Shown: piece by piece, positions 26,528 through 37,599 of the stretch
Layout: the number at the start of each line of letters is the position of its first letter
Position numbering within the stretch: the stretch's first letter is position 1
Source: Archegozetes longisetosus
Lineage: Eukaryota > Arthropoda > Arachnida > Sarcoptiformes > Trhypochthoniidae
Length of the DNA stretch: 64,000 bases
Direction of reading: 5' to 3'
NCBI GenBank assembly: GCA_018873245.2
Contig: JAEMBT020000008.1
Location: 14,185,172 to 14,249,171, forward strand
Made by a program: the position numbers and the translations under genes
Notes under the pieces: model-generated
The model's input: only the letters and a program-made list of their open reading frames with translations
What the model was told of the DNA's origin: nothing
The model's database searches: none

Positions 26528-28851
26528 CTATCTTTTGCGATGTTTAAACGTTTCACTGGCAGAGAAATGTCGACCATATTTACGAGAAAGATCTTTAACG
26601 AATTCAACTTTTAATGTTTTTAAGCACTTTCGGTACGAAGAACTGGATCTATATTTAGCGATATCAAAACTTGGCGCGTGTGGCATATGAACTATGAATG
26701 CATTGGGTAATACTATAAATTCAAAGCCTTGAGCGTGAAGTTCCATAATGTGCGACACTTTGTTCCAACCAAATCCTACAAATCGTGGGTCATATTCAGG
26801 AATATCTCTTTTCACCACTATATAAGGTTCGAAGTCTTGCTCCCAAACTATTCTATAAGGAGTTGTAGCCGTTCGCCAATTGGCAAAATTTGTCGGCGCG
26901 TGACCTCTCGTCCAAACGTGATATCGAAACGTAAAAAGTGTTCCCATATCTAACATCGACAATAATTCCGCTTTCGTTTTAGGAAACGATATTCTATAGC
27001 GTTGTGTTTCGAAAGCGGGCACCACTAATGCCTTCTTATTAGCTGATTCGAGGCCCATGGCTGCCACCGATCTCTTGAGATACTCATAGAGTCCAAACAT
27101 GGGTAGAAAGTCGACATCAGTGAGAAAAACAAAAGGAGTTGTGACCTGTTGTAGCGCAACGTTACGTAAATGGTTGATTGGATAGAAAGGTCCGTCTCTA
27201 TAAACGATATGGTATCCAATATTTTTTCTTTCGCGTAATATTTCTGAAGTTTGCGCGTAACCTAAAAACTGCTGAACTTCAGAGTCAGACATATACATAG
27301 CTATAGAAATAGGTCCTTCCCAATGCTGACACAAGGCCTCAACCATTTGCAACCTATCCATAGAGAGCTGTGCCACAAGGGTCACATCATTACCTTCAGG
27401 TGAGGGCTCGTAATCATATTCTATGTAATATAGATGAGTTCTGTGTTGGGTGACCCGCGATCGGCGAAACTCATAGCAAGGGTCGTCTTCATCTAACAAA
27501 TTGATCAAATTGGAGCTTTGAGTGTAAATCGACTTAGTATTATTACAGCCAATTAGTTCTCTTCTCAAGAGATTTCCGTCATACTCCAAAAAGGTGAGAT
27601 AAAGATTACGAAAGAATTCCAAGTGTTTATTTTTGACTTTAAGCTTTTTCGGAGAATTCCAGTGAATAATTTTAAGATCTTGTACTTCGGTGTAACACAA
27701 AGCATCTGAAAGTGTATTATCACTCAGTTGGACATTCCATTGACAGGGAAGTTTATAAACTAAATATGGGTATTGTTTGATCACTGCATTGAATATGTCC
27801 TGATCTGCTAAAGAAGTGGATAACATAGACAGGAGTTCCTTCTCTGCAACCATTTTCCAAATAGTGCTCCAATTGAATTGACGCAATCTTTTCAAACTAA
27901 ACAACATGACTCCTGTATTGAATCCACGGCCCAAAGCAGGCCACGGTCTGTGATTTTTCCAAAGCTTCCCCAAATACCAATCGCTTTGATTCTCGACTAA
28001 ACCCAAGGCCTCTTTAGTCATCTTAGAGAATAGTTTCCAGAGCTCAGCGATATCAGTAGCAAAAGTGATATCAGTGTCAAGAACTATAACTTTGTCTAAA
28101 TTAGGGGGCAATGCTTTGGGTAGGACTAGTTTCATAAGACCATAAACACCTGAATAGTGCTTATTAGGAATCCACGACACATCTGACTGAAGATTATCTG
28201 CTAAGTAAAAGCTCACTGCGATTCCTGGAACTGCCCATGTCTTGAACAGTGTCTGAAGTATCAGCTGTGCGATCGAGTCCGATATGAAGTGAAAGTGAAG
28301 CGGGTTTTTCGGTAGAATAATATCGACTTGATTAGTGTTACCACAGATCGCGATGAGTTATAACCGGCGCATACGATCACGATCTCTATTATCTCACATT
28401 TGGGCACAACGTCTTCGTGAGAGTGAATGCATGGACTCGAATTGGTTCTGATGTTTGACTCAATCACACTATTTGCTAAAGAGTTTATGTCATTATTATT
28501 ATTATTATTGTTAATGTTCTTGCTTTGAACCATATTTTGATTGCTATCTTGTCCTGAGTTGACTTTCTTCTCATTAGAATTATTGACATTTGACTCGTTT
28601 TGAGTTTCGGACATAATAGAAACCAATTTTTCTCTAGAAATACTTAACTGTCGTCTAAGAAATTGATTTTGTTGTTCGACTTCTTTGACTCTTTCAGCGA
28701 GTTTGGCTTCTCTATCAGTGAATCCCAAGAAGTGTCTGGTTTGAGTCCTTTCTCTCAATTGTGTGTAAATAAATAGACTCATAGGTATTGAACACAATAA
28801 CACCATTGACCATAGCTGCAATAATTTTCTTCTCTTCATTTTCTTCAACAT
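26528..28851 (-). CDS. LARGE1: LARGE-type bifunctional xylosyl/glucuronyltransferase, one 1-nt frameshift
   Basis: Two overlapping-frame segments, 28851 down to about 28305 and about 28309 down to 26528, join into one 774-residue LARGE protein (human LARGE1 756) if one nucleotide is missing from the T5 run at 28305-28309 (A5 on the coding strand). Order: short cytosolic tail, membrane anchor at about residues 12-30 (type II Golgi protein), coiled coil, Asn-rich linker, GT8 xylosyltransferase domain with DTD at about 259-261, then GT49 glucuronyltransferase domain with DVD at about 579-581. [22 protein letters not shown] and [10 protein letters not shown] are near-identical to vertebrate LARGE. 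The enzyme polymerises the xylose-glucuronate repeat (matriglycan) on alpha-dystroglycan. It has no intron, unlike every neighbour. The frameshift is probably an assembly error, but a recent pseudogene is possible. LARGE1 and LARGE2 are not distinguished here. Confidence 0.9.
28305..28309 (-). other. Frameshift site in LARGE reading frame
   Basis: The coding strand reads CGAAAAACCCG, giving Arg-Lys-Thr-Arg and a stop 42 nt later. One more A restores Arg-Lys-Asn-Pro-Leu-His-Phe, the family sequence, which then runs open for another 590 codons. The lost base sits in a homopolymer, where long-read assemblies often drop a base. Confidence 0.85.
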
Positions 28852-30042
28852 CTTTTCTCTTCTAATTAATTAATTCATTAATAAATCCAACAAAAGTGAA
28901 AACATTTTTTGCTAATTTCAATCGATTTCTAATACTTTGGGATTTTGTCGACTAAATATTTTGTCGATTGATTCATAATTAGGTGATTATTAACATTAAT
29001 ATGATATAAACATAAATATTGATTATTTAGAAATGAGGAAATGATTGAATTTTGCTAAATTGAACCAAAAATAGCATTAGTTTTGAGGACAAGTCACTTA
29101 TTTGTTTATTTATTAATTCAATCAGTCATTTGTTGTCTCACTCTCTTTCAATCAAAACATTAATACTTAGCTAAGCATTAGTTTCGGAATTTTTCTCACT
29201 TTCCAAATTTTCTTAATCTCTTTCAAAATCCATTTCTATTCAGTTTAATATTAATCAGATCAAAATTTAATAGTTTTTATTATAATTTCAAGTTTTCTAA
29301 GTCATATTTATTCATATTTCTCATTGAATTTATCCTAAATTTCGATTTTATTAGAGGAAAGTCTTGACAAATTTTCGGTAAATATCAATAAAAATATTTG
29401 CAATTTTTTATTTTTGCTCTTCTCTACAAAACAAATAACGTTGTAGTCTAAACTGAAATAAGTTGACTATTATTTGTCTATTCATCTTAATTTTAACTTT
29501 TAATAATCTCCATCTGAATTTAAAGTAATTTAATCCATTTTCATCAATACATTTGTTGAAACAATTAATAAATTAATTGATTAATTGAGTGAAAGTAATT
29601 GCGACGTATTTTGTGGTTTATTGCGTTTAAAGTTATTTTCTTGTTTATAAATAAAGTTAACCAAAATCCAAAATCAATGTAAAATAAAATAAAGGATTGA
29701 GTGTTTAAAAATAAATGATTAGTCTGTGTGTCACTTAATGTGATTGAAAGTAAACAATTCAATTGAAATAATATATGTTTTCAATGGAATAAATCCTATT
29801 ATGATGTACATCAACCTTAAACCAACTATTATTTTCTACTTTCAATTTGAATAATTAGTTTAAATAATGCTTTTTAACTTTATTTTCATGCCAGACATTA
29901 TCTATAAATAGAATTGCAGTCAAAACAAACTTATTTATCAAATAATTTATATCTTCTACTCAACTTATTACCAATTAATTGCTACTATTCTAAATTCTAT
30001 TTCTTTTCGATTAATTGATTCAATCTTTAAATTAATTGGGAA
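28852..30042. other. Divergent intergenic spacer, LARGE / WDTC1
   Basis: This 1.2 kb AT-rich spacer lies between two divergent start codons and must hold both promoters and 5' UTRs. No core promoter element, tandem repeat or coding exon stands out. The short minus-strand frames here are AT-rich noise. Confidence 0.6.
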
Positions 30043-32835
30043 ATGGATGCAAAAAATTTTGTTTATTGGAATAATATGAGAGAATACAATGACAGAAATG
30101 TTAAAAAGTTTGAGAGAAAAATGCAAATTAATGACAGTCTTATCAACAGATTGGGTCTTGAAGTCGAACTTGAGGTTTGAATTAGTTGTTGCCAAGTTTG
30201 CCATTATTGATTAATCGAATTTTTATTGTCATTATAGGGACATTCGGGTTGTGTCAATTGCTTGGAATGGAATCAAAGAGGAGAGTAAGTCATTGTGAAT
30301 GATCACAATTGAATCTGTTTTATCAAATTATTAAATAGTTTTCCATAACTTTTAATACAGTTGTAGCAACTGTCAGATTGATTGATAAATTGATAATCAT
30401 TTATAGTTTACTAGCGAGTGGTTCGGATGATGTCCAAATAATAATATGGGACCCGTTCACTCACAAAAAATTACAAAGTTTCCAAAGTGGACACCAGGGA
30501 AATATATTTTCGGTCAAGTTTCTGCCCGAATCTAACGATAACATCATAGCTTCTGGAGCTGCAGACTGTAAAGTAAGGGTTCATGACTTGAACGCATCAG
30601 AGACTACACTCGCTTGTAATTGTCATATGGGAAGAGTTAAACGACTGGCTGTTGCGCCCAATGCCCCCTTCATGTTCTGGAGTGCCGCCGAAGATGGTCT
30701 TGTCCTACAATACGATCTCAGGCAAAAACATCGCTGTTCCGAGATATGCAATAATGTCTTAATCAATTTAGTCACTTACAACGGTCCTAACGCTGAGGCC
30801 AAGTGTATTGCCATAAATCAGGTCCGACCTGAAATGATTGCCGTCGGTGCCAATGACGCCTTTGTTCGATTATATGATCGAAGAATGATTTCACTGCAAA
30901 CTATTAGAGTAATTGTTGATTATCTGAAACCGTTGTATTTGTTTATTCCTAAATATTTATTATTTCTATCATTTAAACAGAATCGCACTGATTTAGGGTA
31001 TGGTTACCCACGGGAAAGGAATCTCTCTTCGTCCAACTCAGATAACAATGAAGACAACGATTCATCCAACTCGAATAGTTATAATGAGTTGCCTGTCGGC
31101 TGTGTCAAGTATTTCATTGCTGGACATTTATTAAAACGAATGGAGTATAAAAGGCGTTTTCGTGCTTATGCCTCAACTTATTTGTCATTTAGTCCTGACG
31201 GCAACGAACTATTAGCTAATTTAGGTTCAGAACAGATTTACTTATTTGATGTGTTGAGGCCATCAAAGCCTAAGTTCTATGATATGGATCTGCAGAAGAA
31301 TGGTTACCATAAAGATTCTGCTTCTAGCTCTATGTCTACTAATGGCTATCATATTAACGGCACCACAACTAGTAGTTCGTCAATTATAGGCACTATTCCT
31401 AAAAGCTCGAGGTTTTATAAGAAGTCATACACAATTAAAACTCCATTACCACCAATCGTCGACAAAATCAAATGCAAAGCTAATGAGAAGTTTGAATCAT
31501 CCAAGTATACTTTCGCAATAGGACTTATAATCAGGCGATATCTTTCTGTCCGCGCGCTGCTGTCCTTTACGGCAATCGAGCAATGGCTTACATGAAACGC
31601 AAATGGGACGGGTACTCAATTCTCACTTCATTTCTTTCTCAATATATTTAATCATTTCATCCTTTTCAGAGATCTTTATGCAGCACTTCGTGACTGTCAA
31701 ACAGCTCTTGTTATAGATCCAGACTATTTGAAAGCTCACTATAGACTCGTCAGATGTCTATATGATCTCCACTGGGTTAAAGAGGCATTTGATTGCTTGC
31801 AATCATTCAAAACTAAATTTCCAGATCACGCGCACACCGACTCATGCAATTCACTGGACAAAGACATTCATAAAGCTCTTTACTCAAAGTCCGATCCATC
31901 CAATAGGACAAGTCATTCAAATGAGACTTTGACGAGTACCAGTCAATCTAGTGGTAATTCCGATACTATTAGACAATTAATTGGGGAAAGTGCTAATAAT
32001 TTTTCGAGTAATTCAATTAATAACCAATTAAGTAATCAAGAAAAGGAATGGAGATCTCTATCGTTTGACTATCAGTCAAGATTTTGTGGTCATTGTAATA
32101 CGACCACTGATATAAAGGAAGCCAACTTTTTTGGAAGGTATGAATATTTAGTTTCACAATGAAACATTGCAACACAGAGAATCGCATAATAGATTATCGT
32201 ACATTATTCAAACTATTTATAAGACTTGTATTTCAAATTAAATTTTAACTTAATTTAATCTTAACTTATCAAAACTAATCTGATCAAACCAAATCACAGG
32301 TTAAATATACTCTCATGAAATTTATGCAAAACCATTGTGCGATGTCTGAACATTTTAGTTAGAAGTATAAACTAATGAAATATTTCTGTAATTGAAGTTA
32401 CGGACAGTATATAATTGCGGGTTCAGATGACGGCAGCTTTTTTGTGTGGGACAAGCAAACCACTAACATTGTCAGAGTCATGAGAGGCGATGACTCCATT
32501 GTTAACTGTTTACAACCACATCCTAGCTCTTGCTTATTAGCCACCAGTGGTATTGATCAAGTCGTCAGATTATGGAGTCCTCGACCAGAGGTAATCAAAC
32601 TCAAAATTCGTTTAAAGTATAACTAATTCAATCAATTATACTCAATATTCAATAGGACGGCAAGAAAGATGAGAGAGAAGTGGAAAACTCCGAAGATGCA
32701 GCCACTGCTAATCAGAAGCGCATGAATACTGATCCGCTTGAAGTCATGTTAGCAAATATGGGATATCGTGTTCCCAATATGTTAGACTCTGAAGACGATG
32801 ACGATCACGTCGGGCTGCAATGTAGAACGAGTTAA
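30043..32835 (+). CDS. WDTC1: WDTC1/Adipose-type WD40 and TPR protein (CUL4-DDB1 substrate receptor family), one 1-nt frameshift
   Basis: Seven exons: 30043-30174, 30238-30284, 30407-30908, 30981-31611, 31670-32137, 32398-32590, 32656-32835, with matching phases. The product is about 717 aa (human WDTC1 677). Order: basic N-terminus ending LGLEVELEGHSGCVNCLEWN; WD40 repeats (SGSDDVQIIIWDP, FWSAAEDGL, VGANDAFVRLYD, YLSFSPDGNELL); a Ser/Asn-rich linker; a TPR block (LYGNRAMAYMKRKWDG, LKAHYRLVRCL); the signature HCNTTTDIKEANFFG; last WD repeats (SGIDQVVRLW); acidic tail with DPLEVMLANMGY. Near-identity along these signatures to WDTC1/Drosophila adipose makes the call secure. Family members act with DDB1-CUL4 and restrain fat storage. 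Reading frame needs one extra base at about 31525-31526, inside the first TPR. Intron 3 (72 nt) is a multiple of three without stops, so retention would insert 24 residues. Confidence 0.9.
31525..31526 (+). other. Frameshift site in WDTC1 reading frame
   Basis: Upstream the frame reads FAIGL in the TPR, then goes out of family register. One base added at the TT of GGACTTATAATC yields LYNQAISF, then LYGNRAMAYMKRKWDG as in WDTC1. No GT-AG intron of workable size (over about 50 nt) explains the shift. Confidence 0.8.
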
Positions 32836-32866
32836 TATAATTTTGAACACTTTTCTACTAAATTAG

Positions 32867-32872
32867 AATAAA
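32867..32872 (+). other. Poly(A) signal of WDTC1 gene
   Basis: AATAAA lies about 30 nt after the WDTC1 stop codon, giving a very short 3' UTR that fits the 240-bp gap to the converging UBA6-like gene. Confidence 0.55.
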
Positions 32873-33004
32873 ATATAGACTGTTTTGTTAAACTAATACT
32901 AAAAACATTTTATTATTTGTGGTCTTAATAACGAGCACATCTTTAGCTCATTAAAATATATTAATATATATAAGTTTTAAATTACTTGTGATATATATTT
33001 TGCA

Positions 33005-33010
33005 TTTATT
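33005..33010 (-). other. Poly(A) signal of UBA6-like gene
   Basis: TTTATT on the + strand is AATAAA on the minus strand, 66 nt past the UBA6-like stop codon. It is the only clear hexamer near that end. Confidence 0.5.
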
Positions 33011-33075
33011 TCCAAACATCAAATGTACAGAACTTGAGCTCAAATGCAGTAAACTAATGATTAACAAAATTTAGA

Positions 33076-35846
33076 CTATTTTATAGAGTGAGAGCTAGAG
33101 GTATCAGAAAGAATATATTTAACACTAGGGCCTGGAATGTCATCCTTCTCGTTCTCAAACGAAACGGTAAGAGTAACAAACTTTGGCATATCTTTGTAAT
33201 AATTTGAGATCAGATCTCTCATCGATTGCTTTTTGCGCTTTATGTGATGAGGAAATAGTTCGGGCAAATAAACTGATTTAGTATCGTCCATAACCATCAT
33301 TGTGCAAACCGAACCTGATCTTAGAGATAGGTGATTGAGAACATCCTCTAAAGTTGTCAAGTTATCACTTTCGTTGATCAACCAATAGTCCCATTCCGTG
33401 AAATAACAGGAATCTGAAAGCTTTGTTTTTGTTGGTTTTCCAGGTTCTGATACAGTCAATAGATCGAAATTCGACAAGTTGAAAAAGTAGTTCTTATTTT
33501 TGAATCGGCTTTGGTCACACTCGTTGTATTTTCCATTCAAAACTAGCAGTTTTGCTAATTCAATCGAAGCCTAACAGAAAATATGGTAATTTTATCAATG
33601 AATTTCAGCTTCAGTTTTAGATTATGCTCATTAACACCTTGAGTTTGAGTTATGTATGACTTAATTGATAAACTCAAATATGAATGAGATCTACAACAAT
33701 ATAGGAATAAAACTATTTTTCAAGTACTAAACATTGATATTCTGTCTCGAAATTCTGTTTAACAACAAAGAAGGCATTTTACGTTATTGAAAATGTGCGC
33801 TTTGCTTCCAATAATGTAAAATATTTTGCTCAGTAAACGGACTTTTGAGGCAGTATATTAATATTAAGCATTTGGTACTAACAATCGCAGAAGCAGTCGA
33901 AAGACTTTCATCAAAACAATAGATAGTTTTGTGATAAATTCTTCTAATTTCCGAAATCGGCACCATTTCAATGTCATACATCGATGCGCGAAGATTCTAA
34001 ACAAATAACAGTAACATAAATTTATTTTTACATTGATGTAATAACAAATTAGATTAACGCACAGCTAAAGCATAAATACATTCCAATTGAATGTCATCTT
34101 CTTTTGAATATGTCTGACGTTTCAGATAGTCAACTGTTTGAGTAGATTCTTCGTGTTCAGAGCTTTGATTAGGTGCAGTCACTGATGGGTCAGTGACTAT
34201 GATTTTGTTGCGCTTCGGGATGAATTCAGGAATAGGTGTCGACTTAATGACATGATCGATGTGGTTTAGTTGATCTTCATTTACGGGTACAGATATGTTA
34301 TTAACGATGGCAATGAGATGTGCACAAGACTTGATGAAAGTCAGATGTAATTGATTACTGAGATCGAATTGGATTGGGTGCGGTATCTTCTTGTCTGCCC
34401 AAAAATTAGATTTGTCTTCGTTCATATGATCAAGTGGTAGACTAAACAAAAGTTGTCTCGCCTTATGGTTGAAACACTTTTCAAACAGTAAACGTGCAGT
34501 TTCTAAACAATGCCTCCAAGACTTGGCTACTTTTGGTTTCTTGATGAACCAACTCTCAAACTAGATTTAAATGAGCTTATAAATTATTCTACTCTTCAAC
34601 TAATCATTTAAATGAAGTATTACCTTCATTTCAGACCAGTCAACACAATGCTCAATAATTTGTGGAAATGATTTCACAACGCAAAGTGGATATTCCGGCT
34701 CACAGGCATCAGAATGGCAAAAATAAGATTCAGTTAAATGTGGAACAATTGATTCAATGTGAAACATAGAACAATCAATGCCGACGTCAATGAATGGCAG
34801 TGAGTGAGTGAGACAAACTTTGTTTATAAACCTTTTAGTTTCGATATTGTCAACTGCTGTTACTATAACTCCATTTGTTTGAGAAAGAAACTCAAAGAAT
34901 TGAGAACTGACCTGTTGTACATTTGCATAATGTATCTCTATATTGATATCAGGCCTAATAGTCTGAGCATATCGTTTGACAACATCACACTTTCTCAGTC
35001 CAACATCACACTTATTGAAACAATTTGACTCTAAGTTATACTTATGAACCACATCGCTATCGATTAAAACAATACTTTTGGCTCCAATTTTAAGTAAATT
35101 CATAACGATTCGAAAGCCTAATGAACCACAACCGACAACTACTACCGGTCTATTAGGTTCAAAACTATATGAAGCTATCTCTGAATCGATTTCATAGCTA
35201 AACATCTGTTGCGATTGTCGGCCACTTCTATTTATTAGTTGACCACAAATAAAGCCTGACATTATAGATTCAAATGGCTTCAAGTGTGACAATTGATTCG
35301 TGTTTTGATTTAATTTGTCTGAAATATTGTTACCAAATGATCGTAAATACTCTTCAAATGATAAATGATTAAAGTTTGAGCCGAAATCAATGAATACATA
35401 AATGAATGATTGATTCGCATTTGCGACCACTAACTGATTGGATAATAAATGGAGTAGTCTTAGTAAAGAATTAGTTAAGTTTTCATTTGACATTCAAATC
35501 AAATTCAACTCACTTTCAAATCCTGTTTAATACCACCAATTGTTTCATTCAATTGATTGACTGATTTGAGTGAAGCGCCGATTATTACAATGCATTCATA
35601 TTGAGTTAGTTCTTCGTTTGGTATTAATTTTGGATCAATTTCTGGTGAATCCAATTGCTTTAAAACTATTTTGTCAGACTATAAATGGATTGAAAATCAA
35701 TTAAATATTTTTGATTATTGGAATTGAAAAATATTGAAAGTAAGACTCACATCAAATCCATTTTTCATCAAATTATCTTTAATTTGATGAACGACATCAA
35801 TGAAATGGTAATGGAATATGAATAACTTATGGTTTATTGAATCCAT
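33076..35846 (-). CDS. Divergent, shortened UBA6-like ubiquitin-activating (E1) enzyme
   Basis: Six phase-0 exons on the minus strand: 35846-35751, 35678-35514, 35433-34624, 34560-34063, 33996-33883, 33570-33076. The product is 725 aa, against about 1050 for UBA6. Residues 1-110 are a remnant of the inactive adenylation half. The active half has GCGSLG at 188-193, IDSD, Lys235 and AVDN at 280-283. The catalytic cysteine is Cys338 in PLCVVKSFP (UBA6 PFCTLKSFP). The second catalytic cysteine domain is shortened by about 45 residues. The C-terminal ubiquitin-fold domain ends LTVSF...DIPGPSVKYILSD, a UBA6 and not UBA1 signature. The first catalytic cysteine half-domain, the N-terminal nucleotide-binding half and the usual Arg of NLNRQ (here NLESN) are missing. 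UBA6 normally activates ubiquitin and FAT10 and charges UBE2Z; whether this protein can adenylate is doubtful. The exon 3 start (35433) was chosen by phase and by alignment of FIDFGSNF with UBA6 FCDFGDEF. Confidence 0.8.
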
Positions 35847-36316
35847 TGTATATATTAAAATACTGATAACAATTGAAACATAATCTAAAATTAGTCTTAA
35901 ACTAATTTGAAAACAAACTTAGTCTCTGCTTAGTGGCAAATCTCAAAATTGCGTTTTGTTTTGTTGTTGCTAGTTAACACAAATAAAACTCAATAAAAAG
36001 TATGTTTTACTCACAATGAAGTGATTTAAATTAATATAAATATATTTCTTGAAGTATTGTTGAAATATTGATAATTAACAACCAAATAAGACGTTAAATA
36101 TAAAGAGATAATTGAACTAAAATTAAGTAAAATATAAATTCAAATAAAGCGCTTTATAATAAACAAAAGTAGAATAAATCAGAACTCATTCAATGATTGG
36201 TGGACTACAAGGCCCAAAAGTAATCATATTTTGATTTTCGCTCTCATTCTCAATATTTCAAAACAACTCATACTTTAAATCGATTAAATTTAATAAAAAA
36301 TTAATATAATTGACAA
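35847..36316. promoter_or_regulatory. Divergent promoter region, UBA6-like / LIN37
   Basis: 470 bp separate two start codons pointing away from each other, so both promoters and 5' UTRs lie here. The sequence is plain AT-rich DNA. I could not identify a specific element such as a CHR or E2F site with confidence. Confidence 0.5.
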
Positions 36317-37594
36317 ATGGTTGGGAGTCGTGTCTCGTCTCGAATCGCGCAAAGACTTATCAAAAAAGAAGAAAACGAAGGAATTGAGGACAATGTGAAT
36401 AACAATGAAAGAGAGCGAACGACCAGTTCTTCGGGACAACACTCATCGACACCATCGGTAGAAACGCCAAAAAGGTCGTCGACCATTCGGAGGCATACTA
36501 TCATCACTTCTTCGCCGTCTTCCGTCGAAGAGGAGGATCTATTTGATGGCAATTCTGGTGGAGATATTGACGATGAGGAAGAAGATGATGACGAAGTGAT
36601 AGTTCCGACACCTCTCAGGAGAAGAAGTGGTCATTCGATGAATCGATTCAATCGAAAGAAACGTTTGACTTCTTTTGGAGAAGTCGATAGTGCGAGACAT
36701 AAGTTGGACGACTTGTTGGCACATATCTCAAAAGGAGATTCTCATGAAGACGAAGACTATGACGAAGATGACGAACAGACAGACTCTTCGCCACACCTTA
36801 AGAGAAGACGTTCGCGACAACAGAAAAAGTTAACCAATTATTCAATTTATAACTTTTGATATTTGTTTTTATTTTTAATTTCACTGTTTTTCAATACTTT
36901 GTGTTAGTTTTTGCTCAAAAGCTGACTTAATTATGATTTCAGAGACAGGAAGAGTCAAAAAGAGGATGGATTCACAAAGACATCATCATTTGTTTTGAAA
37001 TTGTTTGACAGAAGTGTAGATTTGGCTCAATTCAGTTTCAGTACAGCCAAAGATGATTCACCTCTATATCCAGTCTGCCGTTCTTGGATTCGAAATAACA
37101 CTCAATTACCAAATCTATACGAATCACCTGCTCTTCAAGAGTTTAACGAAGATTTAGACACAAGCGGTCCATGCGATGAAAAGCCGCCTGGTATTTACCA
37201 CTTACCAAAACCGTTGCCCAAACCTGTTGATAAATTTGGAAATGAAATTGATATACGAATTCCTGAATCGGTTCGCAATTATAAGAAAACTGAATCAAAA
37301 GTTGATCTCTCGATCAACAGTCTGGTCGACGACAGCTTCAATACATTACTCAATAAGAATTTGTCTCATTGGAAACAAGTTCGAAAAGAATGGCACCAGT
37401 CATCTATGAATAATGAATTGAGATATAAACACAGTTGTGATGTCTTGAAAGCCATGTTTGAAAAGTTAGATTTTTCTTGTTTTTAAGTTTTATCTCAGTT
37501 TTTATTGATATCTTATTTATTTTCTTTCAGATCATTGAACGGACAGACAGAACAACTAAAGCCTCAGTCAATTGATTCAGTTATAACATCTTAA
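36317..37594 (+). CDS. LIN37: LIN37, MuvB core subunit of the DREAM complex
   Basis: Three exons: 36317-36828, 36943-37464, 37531-37594, giving 365 aa (human LIN37 246). The diagnostic segment VLKLFDRSVDLAQF followed by SPLYPVCRSWIRN (about residues 187-225) matches LIN37 almost residue for residue, and the C-terminal LSHWKQVRKEW...NELRYKHSCDVLKAMFEK matches its RRWKxxRxxW...LRYxxSxxIL region. The N-terminal 170 residues are Ser/Thr-, Glu/Asp- and Arg/Lys-rich, with an acidic stretch (DIDDEEEDDDE) and basic nuclear-signal-like runs; this part is longer than in vertebrates and looks disordered. LIN37 sits in the nucleus with LIN9, LIN52, LIN54 and RBBP4, and is needed for DREAM repression of cell-cycle genes. 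The start is the first ATG of the open frame. Confidence 0.88.
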
Positions 37595-37599
37595 ATAAA
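37594..37599 (+). other. Poly(A) signal overlapping LIN37 stop
   Basis: AATAAA begins on the last base of the LIN37 TAA stop. If used, the mRNA would have a 3' UTR of only about 20-30 nt. Confidence 0.45.

Noticed and set aside
28261-28330. An intron, or programmed -1 frameshifting, to reconcile the two LARGE frames
   Set aside because: Only one base is missing and the protein alignment is continuous through it. The A5 run is one base short of a standard A6 slippery site and no stimulatory structure is evident.
35434-35493. Independent start codon at 35493 for the UBA6-like protein
   Set aside because: The 35434-35513 interval has a GTGAGT donor and CAG acceptor, and splicing it out restores alignment with UBA6 upstream and downstream in phase 0.
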